DNA from: Arcobacteraceae bacterium
GTDB lineage: Bacteria; Campylobacterota; Campylobacteria; Campylobacterales; Arcobacteraceae
Assembly (NCBI GenBank): GCA_023138835.1
Contig: JAGLOP010000007.1
Location: 1 to 64,000 of the forward strand
Length of the DNA stretch: 64,000 bases
Direction of reading: 5' to 3'
Shown here: piece by piece, positions 1 through 10,403 of the stretch
How positions within the stretch are numbered: position 1 is the stretch's first letter
How the letters are laid out: every line of letters starts with the position of its first letter
Translations under genes and position numbers: made by a program
The notes under the pieces: generated by a model
What the model saw: the letters and a program-made list of their open reading frames with translations, nothing else
Told to the model about the DNA's origin: nothing
Databases searched by the model: none

Positions 1-1546
1 TAGCATTTGTAAATCTAGTAGCATCTGTAACTTTCATAGTTTGAATATCAAGTCCAGCAGTATCTAAATCTTTAAGGTAAATATTTACTTTTTTAATCAT
101 TTCAGCATCATGAGCTCTTGCTTCATCTAGCCAGAAAATAACAGGAACTTGTTCGATTTGTCCTCTTTCAACTGCAAGTCTAACCCAATCTTTAATAGGA
201 ATATCTTTAACTCTTGCAAGTCTCCAAATATCACCAGCTTCACAATCAAAGCTCATTAATTCTGTACCATCATTTGATGTTACTGTAACTTTACCAGCTT
301 CAGCAAGTTCAAAAGTTGTAGGGTGAGAACCATACTCTTCTGCTTTTTGAGCCATAAGACCAACATTAGCCATAGAACCCATTGTTGTTACATCATATTG
401 ACCGTTTTTAACACAATCAGCTACCATCTCTTCGTGGAACATAGCATATGTAGAATCAGGAATTACAGCAACACATTCTTTAGCATCACCATTTCTGTTC
501 CATTGTTTACCACCTTCTCTTACCACTACTGGCATAGAAGCATCAATAATTACATCATTTGATGCATTAAAGTTTGTTGTTCCTTTATCAGAATCAACCA
601 TAGCAATTTCTGGATTATCAGACTCAACAACAGCTAAAAATGCAGCTAAAATAGCTTTTTCATCAGCATGACCAGCAATTTTTTGTTCAATATCAGAGAT
701 ACCCATGTTTGCATTTACATTAAGTGAAGCAAATGTATCTTTAAACTCTGCAAATACAGGTGCAAAGAATACTTCTAAAGCATGACCAAACATAATTGGA
801 TCAGAGATTTTCATCATAGTTGCTTTTAAGTGAAGAGACCATAAAACATTGTTTGCTTTTGCATCATCAATTGTTTTTTGGATAAAAGCTTTAAGTTTAG
901 CAACTGACATATATGTACCATCGATGATTTCTTTTTCGATTGTATCAATTGTTCCTAAAGTGTTACCATTTAAAGCAATAGTAATAGTTTGTGCTTTTTC
1001 TAAAGTACAAGACTGCTCATTTCCAAAGAAATCTCCGTCACCATTCATATGTGCAACATAAGATTTAGGATTTTCAGGGAATGCTCTTAATTTATGAGGA
1101 TTCTTTTGAGCGAAGTTTTTAACTGCAACAGCAGCTCTTCTATCTGAGTTACCTTCTCTTAATACTGGGTTAACAGCAGAACCTAAACATGTACCATACT
1201 TAGCTTGAATCTCTTTTTCAGCAGCATTAGCAGGATTTTCAGGATAGTTAGGGATATCGTGACCTTGACCTTGAAGCTCAGCTATACACTCTTTTAATTG
1301 TCCAACAGAAGCAGAAACATTTGGTAACTTGATGATGTTTCCATCAGCTTGTAAAACTACTTTACCTAATTCAGATAATTCATCTTTAGCTAAACCCATT
1401 GCAGATAAAACTCTACCTGCTAAAGAGATATCAGAAGTAACTACATCAACTCCTCCAGCTTTTGTAAATGCATTTACGATTGGTAAAAGCGAATAAGTTG
1501 CTAAAGCTGGTGCTTCATCTATTTTTGACCATATAATTTTTGACAT
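1..1546 (-). CDS. icd: Monomeric NADP-dependent isocitrate dehydrogenase, 3' end cut by window edge
   Basis: Oxidatively decarboxylates isocitrate to 2-oxoglutarate with NADP in the TCA cycle. The frame is open from the ATG at 1544-1546 to the left edge, giving about 515 of the roughly 735 residues usual for the monomeric family. The start MSKIIWSKIDEAPALATYSL, followed by a continuous Ala-rich body, is typical of monomeric Idh and unlike the dimeric Icd. An AAGGAAC ribosome binding site at 1551-1557 fixes the start. The C-terminal part lies outside the window. The 133-base upstream gap holds a 16-bp palindrome. Identification is by remembered family sequence and is confident. Confidence 0.95.
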   Translation of the reverse strand, partial: MSKIIWSKIDEAPALATYSLLPIVNAFTKAGGVDVVTSDISLAGRVLSAMGLAKDELSELGKVVLQADGNIIKLPNVSASVGQLKECIAELQGQGHDIPNYPENPANAAEKEIQAKYGTCLGSAVNPVLREGNSDRRAAVAVKNFAQKNPHKLRAFPENPKSYVAHMNGDGDFFGNEQSCTLEKAQTITIALNGNTLGTIDTIEKEIIDGTYMSVAKLKAFIQKTIDDAKANNVLWSLHLKATMMKISDPIMFGHALEVFFAPVFAEFKDTFASLNVNANMGISDIEQKIAGHADEKAILAAFLAVVESDNPEIAMVDSDKGTTNFNASNDVIIDASMPVVVREGGKQWNRNGDAKECVAVIPDSTYAMFHEEMVADCVKNGQYDVTTMGSMANVGLMAQKAEEYGSHPTTFELAEAGKVTVTSNDGTELMSFDCEAGDIWRLARVKDIPIKDWVRLAVERGQIEQVPVIFWLDEARAHDAEMIKKVNIYLKDLDTAGLDIQTMKVTDATRFTNA

Positions 1547-1631
1547 ATGTGTTCCTTGTTATTTTAAATATTGTAATTTGCATTTTAACATTTAAAACTT
1601 ATGAATTAATTGTGTATAATTGCAAGCAGTG

Positions 1632-1647
1632 ACTAAAAGCTTTTAGT
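1632..1647. promoter_or_regulatory. 16-bp perfect palindrome between icd and mltG
   Basis: ACTAAAAGCTTTTAGT is a perfect inverted repeat without a loop, placed 85 bases upstream of the icd start and 33 bases downstream of the mltG stop. It lacks a following T-run, so it is a poor intrinsic terminator. A dimeric repressor site for icd is possible but unproven. Confidence 0.3.
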
Positions 1648-1679
1648 TGTATCAAAATGAAACAAAATTAGTACTGATA

Positions 1680-2729
1680 TTATTTAACATTATCCCAAAT
1701 AGATTTGATATTATCAGTTTTTGTTGTACTTTCTGATTTAGATTTATTGATTATTTGTTTAATCGGCTCTTTTATCTTATTATTTTGATTTAATCTATTT
1801 ATTTTATCTGTCTTTTTGGCTCTAACGACCTTTCTTATTGCTCTTTTGTGTCTTTTATAACTTGTACTGAAAATATGATTTTTACCATCATTAGCTTTCA
1901 TAAAATACAAATATTGTGTCTTTTTTGGAAAAATTGCAGCTTTTATAGAATTAAATTCAACAGCACAAATTGGACTATTTGGAATACCTTTATATTTATA
2001 GGTATTATAAATACTATCATCCTCTTTTATTCTTAGAGGTGTTACTTTTGTGTGTGAAAACTTCCCATAATTTAAAGTTCCATCCATTTGTAATTTCATA
2101 TTGTATTTAAGTCTATTGTATATTACACTTGAAACCAATGACATCTCCGCAGTTGTTGCAGCTTCTTTTTGAATAATTGAAGCAATAGCAATATATCTAA
2201 ACCAGTTTTTTTGGTTGTATTGACCAAAAATTTTATTACTATATTCTTTATACTGTCTATTTGTATATTTAAATAGATATAAAATCAACTCCTCTTCATC
2301 CATTCCAATTGGCAAAGAGTATGTTTGTGCTAAAATATTTCCATCTTTTTTATACTTATATTCATCATAATATTTAAAAAGTTTTTTAGATGAAAGTTTT
2401 AACTTAGATGCTACATCATCTAAAAAGAAATAATATGTTTCACCCGGTATTAATACAACATTTTTTAATGCTGCTTTAGAGGTGGTAAGTTTATATAGAA
2501 AATTACCTTTTAACATCTTTGTTGATTTTAAGTCTATCCAGCCATTTTGTGGGTAACCAAAAGCATTTATTATTATTGTATCAATAAGATTTAAGTCATA
2601 TCCTTTTTTATCTAAATATGTTACAATGGCCGATGTTGAACCTTTTGGTATATAAATAACTTGTTTAGATTCAACTGATAAATTTAAATAAAAAGATATA
2701 GATATAATTACTATAAGGATAAATTCCAT
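1680..2729 (-). CDS. mltG: Endolytic murein transglycosylase MltG (YceG-like)
   Basis: Predicted inner-membrane lytic transglycosylase that cleaves nascent glycan strands and so sets peptidoglycan chain length. The 349-residue protein starts with a hydrophobic anchor (residues 3-17) facing the periplasm. The YceG signature is clear: IIQKEA around residues 184-190 with the expected catalytic Glu at about 189, then the conserved VIYNRL, LQMDGTLNYG and GIPNSPICAV segments. The C-terminal 50 residues are a Lys-rich tail. The start codon lies one base from the divergent start of the AsmA-like gene. No good ribosome binding site precedes this ATG, and the frame stays open further upstream, so the exact start is uncertain. 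Confidence 0.9.
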   Translation of the reverse strand: MEFILIVIISISFYLNLSVESKQVIYIPKGSTSAIVTYLDKKGYDLNLIDTIIINAFGYPQNGWIDLKSTKMLKGNFLYKLTTSKAALKNVVLIPGETYYFFLDDVASKLKLSSKKLFKYYDEYKYKKDGNILAQTYSLPIGMDEEELILYLFKYTNRQYKEYSNKIFGQYNQKNWFRYIAIASIIQKEAATTAEMSLVSSVIYNRLKYNMKLQMDGTLNYGKFSHTKVTPLRIKEDDSIYNTYKYKGIPNSPICAVEFNSIKAAIFPKKTQYLYFMKANDGKNHIFSTSYKRHKRAIRKVVRAKKTDKINRLNQNNKIKEPIKQIINKSKSESTTKTDNIKSIWDNVK

Positions 2730-2730
2730 A

Positions 2731-5499
2731 ATGCTTAGAACAATATTACTGATATTAATGACATTTATATTTTTAATTGTTGGCTTCTTTATCTATTTAT
2801 TCAATGGTATTCATATAGAAAATATTTCAGTTTCCAATATGAAGTTTTCACAATTGTATTTAAAATATGATAAAAAACTAATATTTTCAGTAAAAGAATT
2901 AAATATCAAACCATCAAGTGATGAATCAAAAATAAAATTTGATCCAGCTTGGATAGGGTTTGCAGATGAAGTTTTGGCTTATTTTCAAACAATTAAAATT
3001 GAAAATATAAATTATGGAAAAAAACACGCTTTTATAGAGTTTAAAAATAATAAATTTATTTTGAAGAACAAAAAAACCAATATGGATGTTGATTTTAAAA
3101 TCTTGGGAGATAATTTATTAGTTAATTCTGAAATAAAATTATCTAAATATAATCTTATTATTAAATCAAAAATCACAGCTCCTATAAATAGCCTAAGTAC
3201 TAAAATAGAAAAACTTTTACTTAATATAGATTCATCAATAACACATAAAGATTTTATAATAGATTTTAAAGCCAACCTAAAAAATGCCAATTTAAAATAT
3301 GAAATAATTGCAAATAAAATCACTAATTTAAAATTTATAAAACAATTTATAACACTAGAACCTAACATAGAAGATTTAATATACAATAAACTCTCATTTG
3401 ACTATATAGAACTAAATACCTTGAAAGGTAATCTTGATTTAAAGAATATTGATAAATTTGATATAAAATCACTTAATACAAGTGCAGTCATATACAAACC
3501 AAAGTTACAGTACCAGGATGCTCCAATAATATCTCTAAACAAACTTTTAATCTCTTTAAAAAACAATAAAATCAATATAGATATGGAAAAAACCAAAGAT
3601 AACCAAACCATCTCATTTGATGGTAAAATAAATACTACAACAGCTTTAAAAACTATTGACATTGATGCTGCATATTTTTATAAAGATATTAATATCAATA
3701 CTCAAAGCACAATTAACAATAATACTGTATATAAAATAGATGTTAAATCATTACATATTAAAGATCAAAATTTAACTTTTAGCGGTATTATAAATATAAA
3801 CCCGGATGATATAATTTCAAAAAATGATTTTACTCTTAATATTGATAATTTAAATTTCATTTTTGAACCAAAACTGCCATCTATAAAAGCTAAAAAAGTA
3901 TATCTGCAATACTTGAATAATAATATTTTACTTAACTTAAATCAACCAACTTTTGATAAACTTCCTTTAGATAACAGTGATGTAGTAATTGAAAATATTA
4001 TCTCTGATGATAAAACTATTTTAAAACTAAATTTGAAAACAACTGCTTTATTGCAAGATAAATTTTTAAATATATTAAATTTTTATGAAATTAATTTGCC
4101 TTTTTATCAATCTTTTGGAGAGAATAAAGTAAGTGTAAATATTGATATACCGTTTAATGATGATGACATAGAAGTTTTAGCATTTATTAAATCTAAAAAT
4201 ACACAAATTAAAATAGATGGAAAAGCTATACCAATTACACAATTAACTGTAAAGGTTAATAATAACAACACAGTAGATGCAACTATTCAAATAAATCCCA
4301 ATCCTAAACAAGATATAAATATAGAAAGCCAAATTGATTTAAATACAAGTATAGCCAAAGGTACTGTACTTATAAATACTTTTATTTATGATACTTCTGT
4401 GGAAATAAATAATGATAAATTCAACTATACACTGGATTTTGGTCAAGAAACAAAAATACTTAACATTCCAAAATATGATTTAAAATATGAAAAGAGTAAT
4501 AATACACATAATATAGAAATAAAATCTTTTAATAATCTAGTAAAATTTATAAAAGATATTGAGATAGACAATTTAAAAGAAAAAGAAGAAATCAACCTGT
4601 TAATTAACAGTAGTAATGATTTTGAAACAATAAAAGTAAATATACAAAATATGTATATCAAACTTAATGATTCATATTTTGATAAAAGTCCATTATCAAG
4701 TACGGATACACAGTTACTGACAACAAAAATAAACTTATATAACGGTTCTATTAAATATAAAGGGTACAATCTTACATATGATTCTGCCAAGATTAAAAGC
4801 AAACAATCTAATGTAGATATAATATTAACAAACAAAGATACCTCAATATCATCAACTATTGATATTAACACTCAAAAACTGACAATTAACAGTGATAAAT
4901 TGACATATACTTTTATAAATGAGTTTTTAGATAAAGAATTATTAAAAGATGGTTTTCTTATATTAAAGGCAAATGGAATTCTTGGACAATTAAAAGGGAA
5001 ATTATTTTTTCATAAAACTACAGTTCAAAATCTACTATTTTTAAATAATCTAATAGCATTTATAAATACAACACCGGCTATCATTAATCCAATATTTATT
5101 TTACCTACTTTATACAGATTAGGCAAAACAAATTTTGATATGCAGGGATACTATATAGAAAATGGTTGGATAGATTTTATTTATAATAAAAATCAACTGT
5201 TAAAAATAGAAAATAGCTACACAAAAGGTCAATTAATAGATTTTAAAGCTAAAGGCGATATCAATTTAAAAAGCAGAAAAATAAACATCACTGCTGATGC
5301 AATTTTTATGAAAGACTATGCAAGAATAATAAGCAAGATTCCTATTATAGGGTATTTATCTACAAATAAAGAAGGTAACTTTGCCACACAAATTGATATA
5401 TTTGGTACTTTAGACAAACCAGAATTTGAAACTCATACTATTAAAACTATATTTCAAAGTATAGAAGAAAAAGCTTCAGACATATTCAAAAGTGATTAG
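2731..5499 (+). CDS. Large AsmA/YhdP-like (DUF3971-type) envelope protein
   Basis: A 922-residue protein with one N-terminal membrane helix (about residues 3-22) and a long, Asn/Lys/Ile-rich, beta-strand-rich periplasmic body. The C-terminal 250 residues resemble the AsmA-like C-terminal region: an alternating pattern ending in a conserved-looking block around ITADAIFMKDYARIISKIP. YhdP/TamB/AsmA relatives form bridge-like channels implicated in phospholipid transport to the outer membrane, and that role is inferred here. An AAGGA site at 2715-2719 supports this start and lies inside the first codons of divergent mltG. The stop overlaps the convergent TonB-like gene by four bases. Confidence 0.7.
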   Translation: MLRTILLILMTFIFLIVGFFIYLFNGIHIENISVSNMKFSQLYLKYDKKLIFSVKELNIKPSSDESKIKFDPAWIGFADEVLAYFQTIKIENINYGKKHAFIEFKNNKFILKNKKTNMDVDFKILGDNLLVNSEIKLSKYNLIIKSKITAPINSLSTKIEKLLLNIDSSITHKDFIIDFKANLKNANLKYEIIANKITNLKFIKQFITLEPNIEDLIYNKLSFDYIELNTLKGNLDLKNIDKFDIKSLNTSAVIYKPKLQYQDAPIISLNKLLISLKNNKINIDMEKTKDNQTISFDGKINTTTALKTIDIDAAYFYKDININTQSTINNNTVYKIDVKSLHIKDQNLTFSGIININPDDIISKNDFTLNIDNLNFIFEPKLPSIKAKKVYLQYLNNNILLNLNQPTFDKLPLDNSDVVIENIISDDKTILKLNLKTTALLQDKFLNILNFYEINLPFYQSFGENKVSVNIDIPFNDDDIEVLAFIKSKNTQIKIDGKAIPITQLTVKVNNNNTVDATIQINPNPKQDINIESQIDLNTSIAKGTVLINTFIYDTSVEINNDKFNYTLDFGQETKILNIPKYDLKYEKSNNTHNIEIKSFNNLVKFIKDIEIDNLKEKEEINLLINSSNDFETIKVNIQNMYIKLNDSYFDKSPLSSTDTQLLTTKINLYNGSIKYKGYNLTYDSAKIKSKQSNVDIILTNKDTSISSTIDINTQKLTINSDKLTYTFINEFLDKELLKDGFLILKANGILGQLKGKLFFHKTTVQNLLFLNNLIAFINTTPAIINPIFILPTLYRLGKTNFDMQGYYIENGWIDFIYNKNQLLKIENSYTKGQLIDFKAKGDINLKSRKINITADAIFMKDYARIISKIPIIGYLSTNKEGNFATQIDIFGTLDKPEFETHTIKTIFQSIEEKASDIFKSD

Positions 5500-6293
5500 T
5501 AAAAAATATACTTAACAAAAATTTTAACTTTTGTATTCTCTTTTGGTCTTGGATAATCTTTATATGCTATTTTAATAGTTTTAATAGTATTTTTATCCAA
5601 TGAACTATAACTTGAACTACCGGTTATTTTTAAGTTTGCGATATCCCCATTTGGTTTCAATATAAACTCTACTATATTTGTACCACTTTGTCTAGTTCTA
5701 ATTGCAATTGATGGATACCTTAAATATTGTTGTGTAATTCGTCCTATAAGATTAAGGTTTTCTTTTAAATATTTTCTTTGAGTATGTGATAAATTAAAAT
5801 ATTCATTACCATACAATTTAATATAACTTTTTGTTAAACTATCTAACTGTAATAATTCTTGATATTCTTTAGCTAAGTCAATTGTCGGTTTTTCTTCTAT
5901 TACTTTTTTTGGTTTAATAATTGGTTCTCGCACCTGCGGAACTTCTTGTTTTTCAAGAGGTTTTTTTAACTCTTTTTTGGAAGTAAAAACTGATTTTATT
6001 TTTTTAGGTTTTTGCCTGATTGCCGGTTTAATATGTTTCTTTTGAACCTTTTTATATTTTACTTTTTTTCTTACTTCAATTTTTTTAATTACTTTTTTAA
6101 ACTTTTTAATCTCTTCAACTTTTTTAATTTTCTTGGGTTGCTTAATATTTACAAGTTTAATATGAGTATATTGTGATGGAGTATCTTTCGCACTTTTAGG
6201 GTGATCTTCACTTATATTGATATTTTTAAAATTAATTAATAATATAAAATGTATAACAACAGATACGACAAGTGCAAAGAGAAAGTTTTTCAT
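5496..6293 (-). CDS. TonB-like energy transducer
   Basis: Predicted to carry proton-motive energy from an ExbB-ExbD motor to outer-membrane receptors such as the BtuB encoded at 61120-62946. The 265-residue protein has the TonB plan: a short N-terminal membrane helix with the SVVIH motif (His15), a very Lys-rich, Pro-containing spacer (about residues 52-135) and a C-terminal domain (about 180-265) with the TonB-type VEFILKPNGDI and a YPRP segment near the end. exbB and exbD are not adjacent. No clear ribosome binding site precedes the ATG; a TATACT-like -10 lies a few bases upstream, so the message may have almost no leader. Confidence 0.85.
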   Translation of the reverse strand: MKNFLFALVVSVVIHFILLINFKNINISEDHPKSAKDTPSQYTHIKLVNIKQPKKIKKVEEIKKFKKVIKKIEVRKKVKYKKVQKKHIKPAIRQKPKKIKSVFTSKKELKKPLEKQEVPQVREPIIKPKKVIEEKPTIDLAKEYQELLQLDSLTKSYIKLYGNEYFNLSHTQRKYLKENLNLIGRITQQYLRYPSIAIRTRQSGTNIVEFILKPNGDIANLKITGSSSYSSLDKNTIKTIKIAYKDYPRPKENTKVKIFVKYIFY

Positions 6294-6373
6294 AAAAAAG
6301 TATAGTATAATTTTTCATAATTCTTACAATTTATATTATATAGTAAATTTTTATCCAAAATATCTTTTTATTG

Positions 6374-8641
6374 TTATACTATGGGCAATATTATAGTAAA
6401 TTCAGCACCAGTATAATTTTTATCATTATACTGAAACTTAACATTATGAGCTTCAATAGTTCCTTTCATTCCATCTACTATTAAATTATATGTCATATGA
6501 AGACCAAGACCGGTTCCTTGAGATTTATGTTTTGTTGTAAAATACGGTTCAAATATTTTTCTTAATATATCTTCCGGTATTCCACCGCCGCTATCTTTAA
6601 ATTTGATAATTATATTCCTGTTTTCTTTAATTGTTGAAATAAATATATATCTGTCATCTTCATTTAACTCTTTGAAAGCATCTTTTGAATTATTAAATAT
6701 ATTTACAAAACATTGTGTTAACTCATTTGGATAACCTTCAATTTTTATATCTTCTTGAAGTTCTAAAATAATATTTATCTTGTCATTTTTTACATTTGGA
6801 TCAACAAGGTTTAAAAAACTGCTTATATTATCCTTTAAAATAAATATAGTTTTTTCACTATCTCCTTTGATAAAATTTCTAAAATCATCTATTGTTTTTG
6901 ACAAATATCCTAAAGAATTATTTGTATCTGCTATAATTTTTTTGACAGATTCATCTTCATCAAATTTCATATCATTTATCATCTCAAGTTTCATCATTGT
7001 AACACCTATAATATTTAAAGGTTGTCTCCATTGATGAGCTATATTTCCTATCATGTCACCCATTGATGCTAACTTTAATTGCTCTGCTAATAATTTTTCT
7101 TTATTTTTCTCTTGTGTTACATCATTGATATAACCAAGATAGTGAGTTATGTGATTATTGTCATCTCTTACAATGACCGTATAATCTATAACCCATTTTA
7201 TATCACCTTTCTTTGTAACAATACGATATGGTTCATGTTTAAAAAAATCTTTATTTAATTTACTTCCTGTTGAAACTTCTTCCATAACCTTATTTAAGTC
7301 ATCTTTATGAATACAAGAATCGTATGAAATCTTGTTGTTTGTAAAATCCGATTGATCATACCCTAAAAGTTTTTTAACGCTTGAAGAGACATACTCTACA
7401 CTCCAATGTTCATCATTATTCCATTTGAATAAAATAGAATCACCTTTATCAAAAAGTGATAATAATACATCCTGCTCTTTGGTTTTTTCTATCACTTTAT
7501 TTTCTAAGTTATCATTTAAATATTTTAAATCTTTTGTCTTCTCCTCTACTTCTATCTCAAGTTCTTTTTTATGATTTATATTCTTATATATAAAGTAAAA
7601 CAAAAATAACATACTTATAAATATAACTATATTTAGAGTTTTATAATTTTTACTGATATTATAAATATTATCATTGTCAGTATACGAGACTATATAAGCA
7701 ACAACTTCTTTTCTTTGAATATTTTTAATAGGTAAAAATGTAATTATTATCACACTATCTTTATAAGGTGAATATACAGCAAATGATTTTTTTAAAGATA
7801 TATTATAAGCTATTTTATCTTTTAAATGCTCTATTATATTCTTTTTACTGTACTTTAAGTTATCCATATTTGATTGCTTGATTAAAGCAAACATATAGTC
7901 CTTATGTTCAATACTAGAAGTATATTTAGTTATTAAATCTTTAGTTTTCCATGTTTTTACATCAATAACATCTTTCTTTACCAAAAAATGTGAATGTATT
8001 TTATTTACATTTAATAGTTTGTCTTGAAGAGAATTTGACGATAAAGATATCTCTACTGCACCTAAATACTTGTTTTTATCTATACGGGTTTCGCTAGCTT
8101 CACGTTTATCATTTGCACTTGTGTCAAATTTACTAAAGAATGGAAATACATATCTAAAAGCATGAGTTGTTCTGCCTTGTTCAAATCCCTCTATATCTTT
8201 TCTTGTCTCATTTACATATTTAAAACTATATCTTATATTAGTTAAATCATCTCCATATTTATTTGGCTTATGCATTCTTAAAAAATTAGTATTATCGGGA
8301 AATACAAATTGAAATTGTAAGATTCCTCTTGTCATAATTCTTTTATACATTGGTATTAATAATTTATATAATTTTTTTCTTAAAATATCTTTTTGAATCT
8401 CTGTGGTATTTTGAGCTTCTGAAAATATATCTATAACTTTTTTATTATTATTTATATATTTTCTTATATTTTTAGCATCCGTAAGAAAATAATCTTTTGT
8501 TAAATCATAATGTATTTCTAAATTTTTAATTTGTTTGTTTAATGCTAATTCTATTCTCTCATTTTTACTTTGTGTATTTATATATAAAAATAAACCATAC
8601 ACAATAATAAAAATAAATAACATTATAAATTTTAATTTCAT
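6374..8641 (-). CDS. Sensor histidine kinase, dCACHE_3-like sensor plus PAS
   Basis: Membrane sensor kinase of 755 residues. Order: membrane helix (6-22), periplasmic sensor (about 40-330), second helix (about 336-352), coiled coil, PAS (about 395-510), HisKA with IAHQWRQPLN (His536) and an HATPase domain with N box and GTGLGLHM. The sensor contains FQFVFPDNTNFLR followed by the YGDDL motif and a FEQGR motif, which I associate with the dCACHE_3 family (PF14827), and it is clearly paralogous to the sensor at 30498-32345. The ligand is unknown. No response regulator is adjacent. A purine-rich AAGGGC site precedes the start, and the 146-base gap to the divergent kinase must hold both promoters. 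Confidence 0.85.
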   Translation of the reverse strand: MKLKFIMLFIFIIVYGLFLYINTQSKNERIELALNKQIKNLEIHYDLTKDYFLTDAKNIRKYINNNKKVIDIFSEAQNTTEIQKDILRKKLYKLLIPMYKRIMTRGILQFQFVFPDNTNFLRMHKPNKYGDDLTNIRYSFKYVNETRKDIEGFEQGRTTHAFRYVFPFFSKFDTSANDKREASETRIDKNKYLGAVEISLSSNSLQDKLLNVNKIHSHFLVKKDVIDVKTWKTKDLITKYTSSIEHKDYMFALIKQSNMDNLKYSKKNIIEHLKDKIAYNISLKKSFAVYSPYKDSVIIITFLPIKNIQRKEVVAYIVSYTDNDNIYNISKNYKTLNIVIFISMLFLFYFIYKNINHKKELEIEVEEKTKDLKYLNDNLENKVIEKTKEQDVLLSLFDKGDSILFKWNNDEHWSVEYVSSSVKKLLGYDQSDFTNNKISYDSCIHKDDLNKVMEEVSTGSKLNKDFFKHEPYRIVTKKGDIKWVIDYTVIVRDDNNHITHYLGYINDVTQEKNKEKLLAEQLKLASMGDMIGNIAHQWRQPLNIIGVTMMKLEMINDMKFDEDESVKKIIADTNNSLGYLSKTIDDFRNFIKGDSEKTIFILKDNISSFLNLVDPNVKNDKINIILELQEDIKIEGYPNELTQCFVNIFNNSKDAFKELNEDDRYIFISTIKENRNIIIKFKDSGGGIPEDILRKIFEPYFTTKHKSQGTGLGLHMTYNLIVDGMKGTIEAHNVKFQYNDKNYTGAEFTIILPIV

Positions 8642-8787
8642 TTATAAGCCCTTAATATTATATCTATCAATTTTACAGTATTTGGAATTAAAATAATATT
8701 ATTTATTAGTTTTTCACAGTATATTATATTAAGAATTTTAATTATATTTTAGATAGACTAAATCTTCAATAAGTTAGGATTTTATAA

Positions 8788-10344
8788 ATGAAGAAGATAC
8801 TTTTAATAATTTCATTCAATGCTTATATATTTGCGAATAATATATTAATTATAAATTCATACTCTTCAACTCTAAAATGGACACAACAACAATCAGAATC
8901 AATAATCAAAACACTTAATCAAAAAAAAGATATGCAGATATTTGTAGAATTTATGAATACAAAGATATTTAAACCTACAAAAGAAACAGAAGAGAACTTT
9001 TTAAAATTTTATAAAAATAAATACAAAAACATATCTTTTGATACGATTATTACAACAGATGACAATGCTTTAAATTTTATCATAAAATATAAAAATGATA
9101 CTCTTTTTAAAAATGCGAAAATATTCTTTTCAGGTGTAAATAATTTATCACTATCAACAACACTAGATACAAATATAATCGGCGGTGATTGTACAGATGG
9201 AAAAAATACCGGAAAAATTATTGCTTTAAAGGTTATAAAATATTTAACAGGTACTCCAATAGAGGATATTCCCTTTAATTTTAAAGAAGGAAATAAAGTT
9301 TATCTAAATGTTCAAAATTTAATAAAATTTGGTATAAAGGTAGAAGATTTATCTTTAAGAGATCCTATTTTAATAAATAAACAAAATTCTTTTTATAATT
9401 TATATCAAAAGTGGGTTAATATTTTTATTGCATTTATACTGTCAAGTATTATATTTATGTTTATTTTGGCTAAAAAAAACAGAGCTTTAAAAAAATATTC
9501 TAAAAAAATTAAAGATTTAAATGATACATTAGAGTTTAAAGTAGCAGATGCCTTAAAAGAATTAGATAAACAACATATAAAACATAAAAAAAATATAATC
9601 AAAAATACAAAGTTTAGTGTAATAGGACAAATGGCAGCAGGTATTACTCATGAAATAAACACCCCTTTGACTTATATAAAAGGGACTATAGAGATGTCAA
9701 GGTATGATCTTGAGAATATGCCTGAAAATAAATTCAAACAACAACTTTTAGATGACAACCAAAAAGTGATGGAGGGAATAGAAAGGATGAGTATCATTGT
9801 AGAATCCATGAGAGAAATGTCACAAGTTACACCTAATATAAGAACAGTTTGTAATATATATGATACATTAATTACCGCTCTAAGGATACTATACAACAGA
9901 TTTAAACTTATCTCAAAAATATATATAAACAATGAACTGTTTACATTAAAAACATCACAAAAAGGCAAATTCAAATTTATGGCTTCAATTCATAAACAAA
10001 GAATGGAACAGGTTTGGAGTATTATTATAAATAATGCATTGGATGAGTTGGTAAAAGTTGATAATTTTGATGACAGAAGAGTTGATATAGATATATCTAA
10101 TAAAAACGGTAAGATAGAAGTAACAATTCAAGATAATGCAGGTGGAGTACCCAATGAAATTAAAGATAAAATATTTGAACCGTTTGTAAGTACAAAAGAA
10201 TCATCCGGTATTGGTATAGGGCTAAATGTTGCTAAAAAAATCATAAATGAACACAATGTAAGTATAGAAGTTAAAAATCAAAATGATGGTGCCTGTTTCA
10301 TAATAAGTGGTTTTACTTCACTGCCATTATCAGAAAAAAATTAA
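8788..10344 (+). CDS. Sensor histidine kinase with truncated ABC-substrate-binding-like sensor
   Basis: 518 residues. A signal/anchor (1-17) leads into a short periplasmic module that starts ILIINSYSSTLKWT and contains TIITTDDNALNF and FSGVNN, resembling the first half of the PF04392-type substrate-binding fold. It ends at a membrane helix near 210-229, so the second lobe looks shortened. A coiled coil, HisKA (AAGITHEINTPL, His288) and HATPase (GGVPNEI and GIGIGLNV) follow. Its H-box differs from the AHQWRQPL type of the other kinases here, placing it in a separate subfamily. The AGGA site before ATG supports the start. No partner regulator is adjacent. Confidence 0.8.
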   Translation: MKKILLIISFNAYIFANNILIINSYSSTLKWTQQQSESIIKTLNQKKDMQIFVEFMNTKIFKPTKETEENFLKFYKNKYKNISFDTIITTDDNALNFIIKYKNDTLFKNAKIFFSGVNNLSLSTTLDTNIIGGDCTDGKNTGKIIALKVIKYLTGTPIEDIPFNFKEGNKVYLNVQNLIKFGIKVEDLSLRDPILINKQNSFYNLYQKWVNIFIAFILSSIIFMFILAKKNRALKKYSKKIKDLNDTLEFKVADALKELDKQHIKHKKNIIKNTKFSVIGQMAAGITHEINTPLTYIKGTIEMSRYDLENMPENKFKQQLLDDNQKVMEGIERMSIIVESMREMSQVTPNIRTVCNIYDTLITALRILYNRFKLISKIYINNELFTLKTSQKGKFKFMASIHKQRMEQVWSIIINNALDELVKVDNFDDRRVDIDISNKNGKIEVTIQDNAGGVPNEIKDKIFEPFVSTKESSGIGIGLNVAKKIINEHNVSIEVKNQNDGACFIISGFTSLPLSEKN

Positions 10345-10403
10345 ATATAAATAATAAGAAGCTTTATAGTACAATACAAATAAATAAAAAGATAGGATAG
10401 TAA

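Noticed and set aside
323-1061. Plus-strand ORFs of 70-79 codons at 323-562 and 849-1061
   Set aside because: They are antisense to the conserved isocitrate dehydrogenase frame and have no recognisable features or ribosome binding sites.
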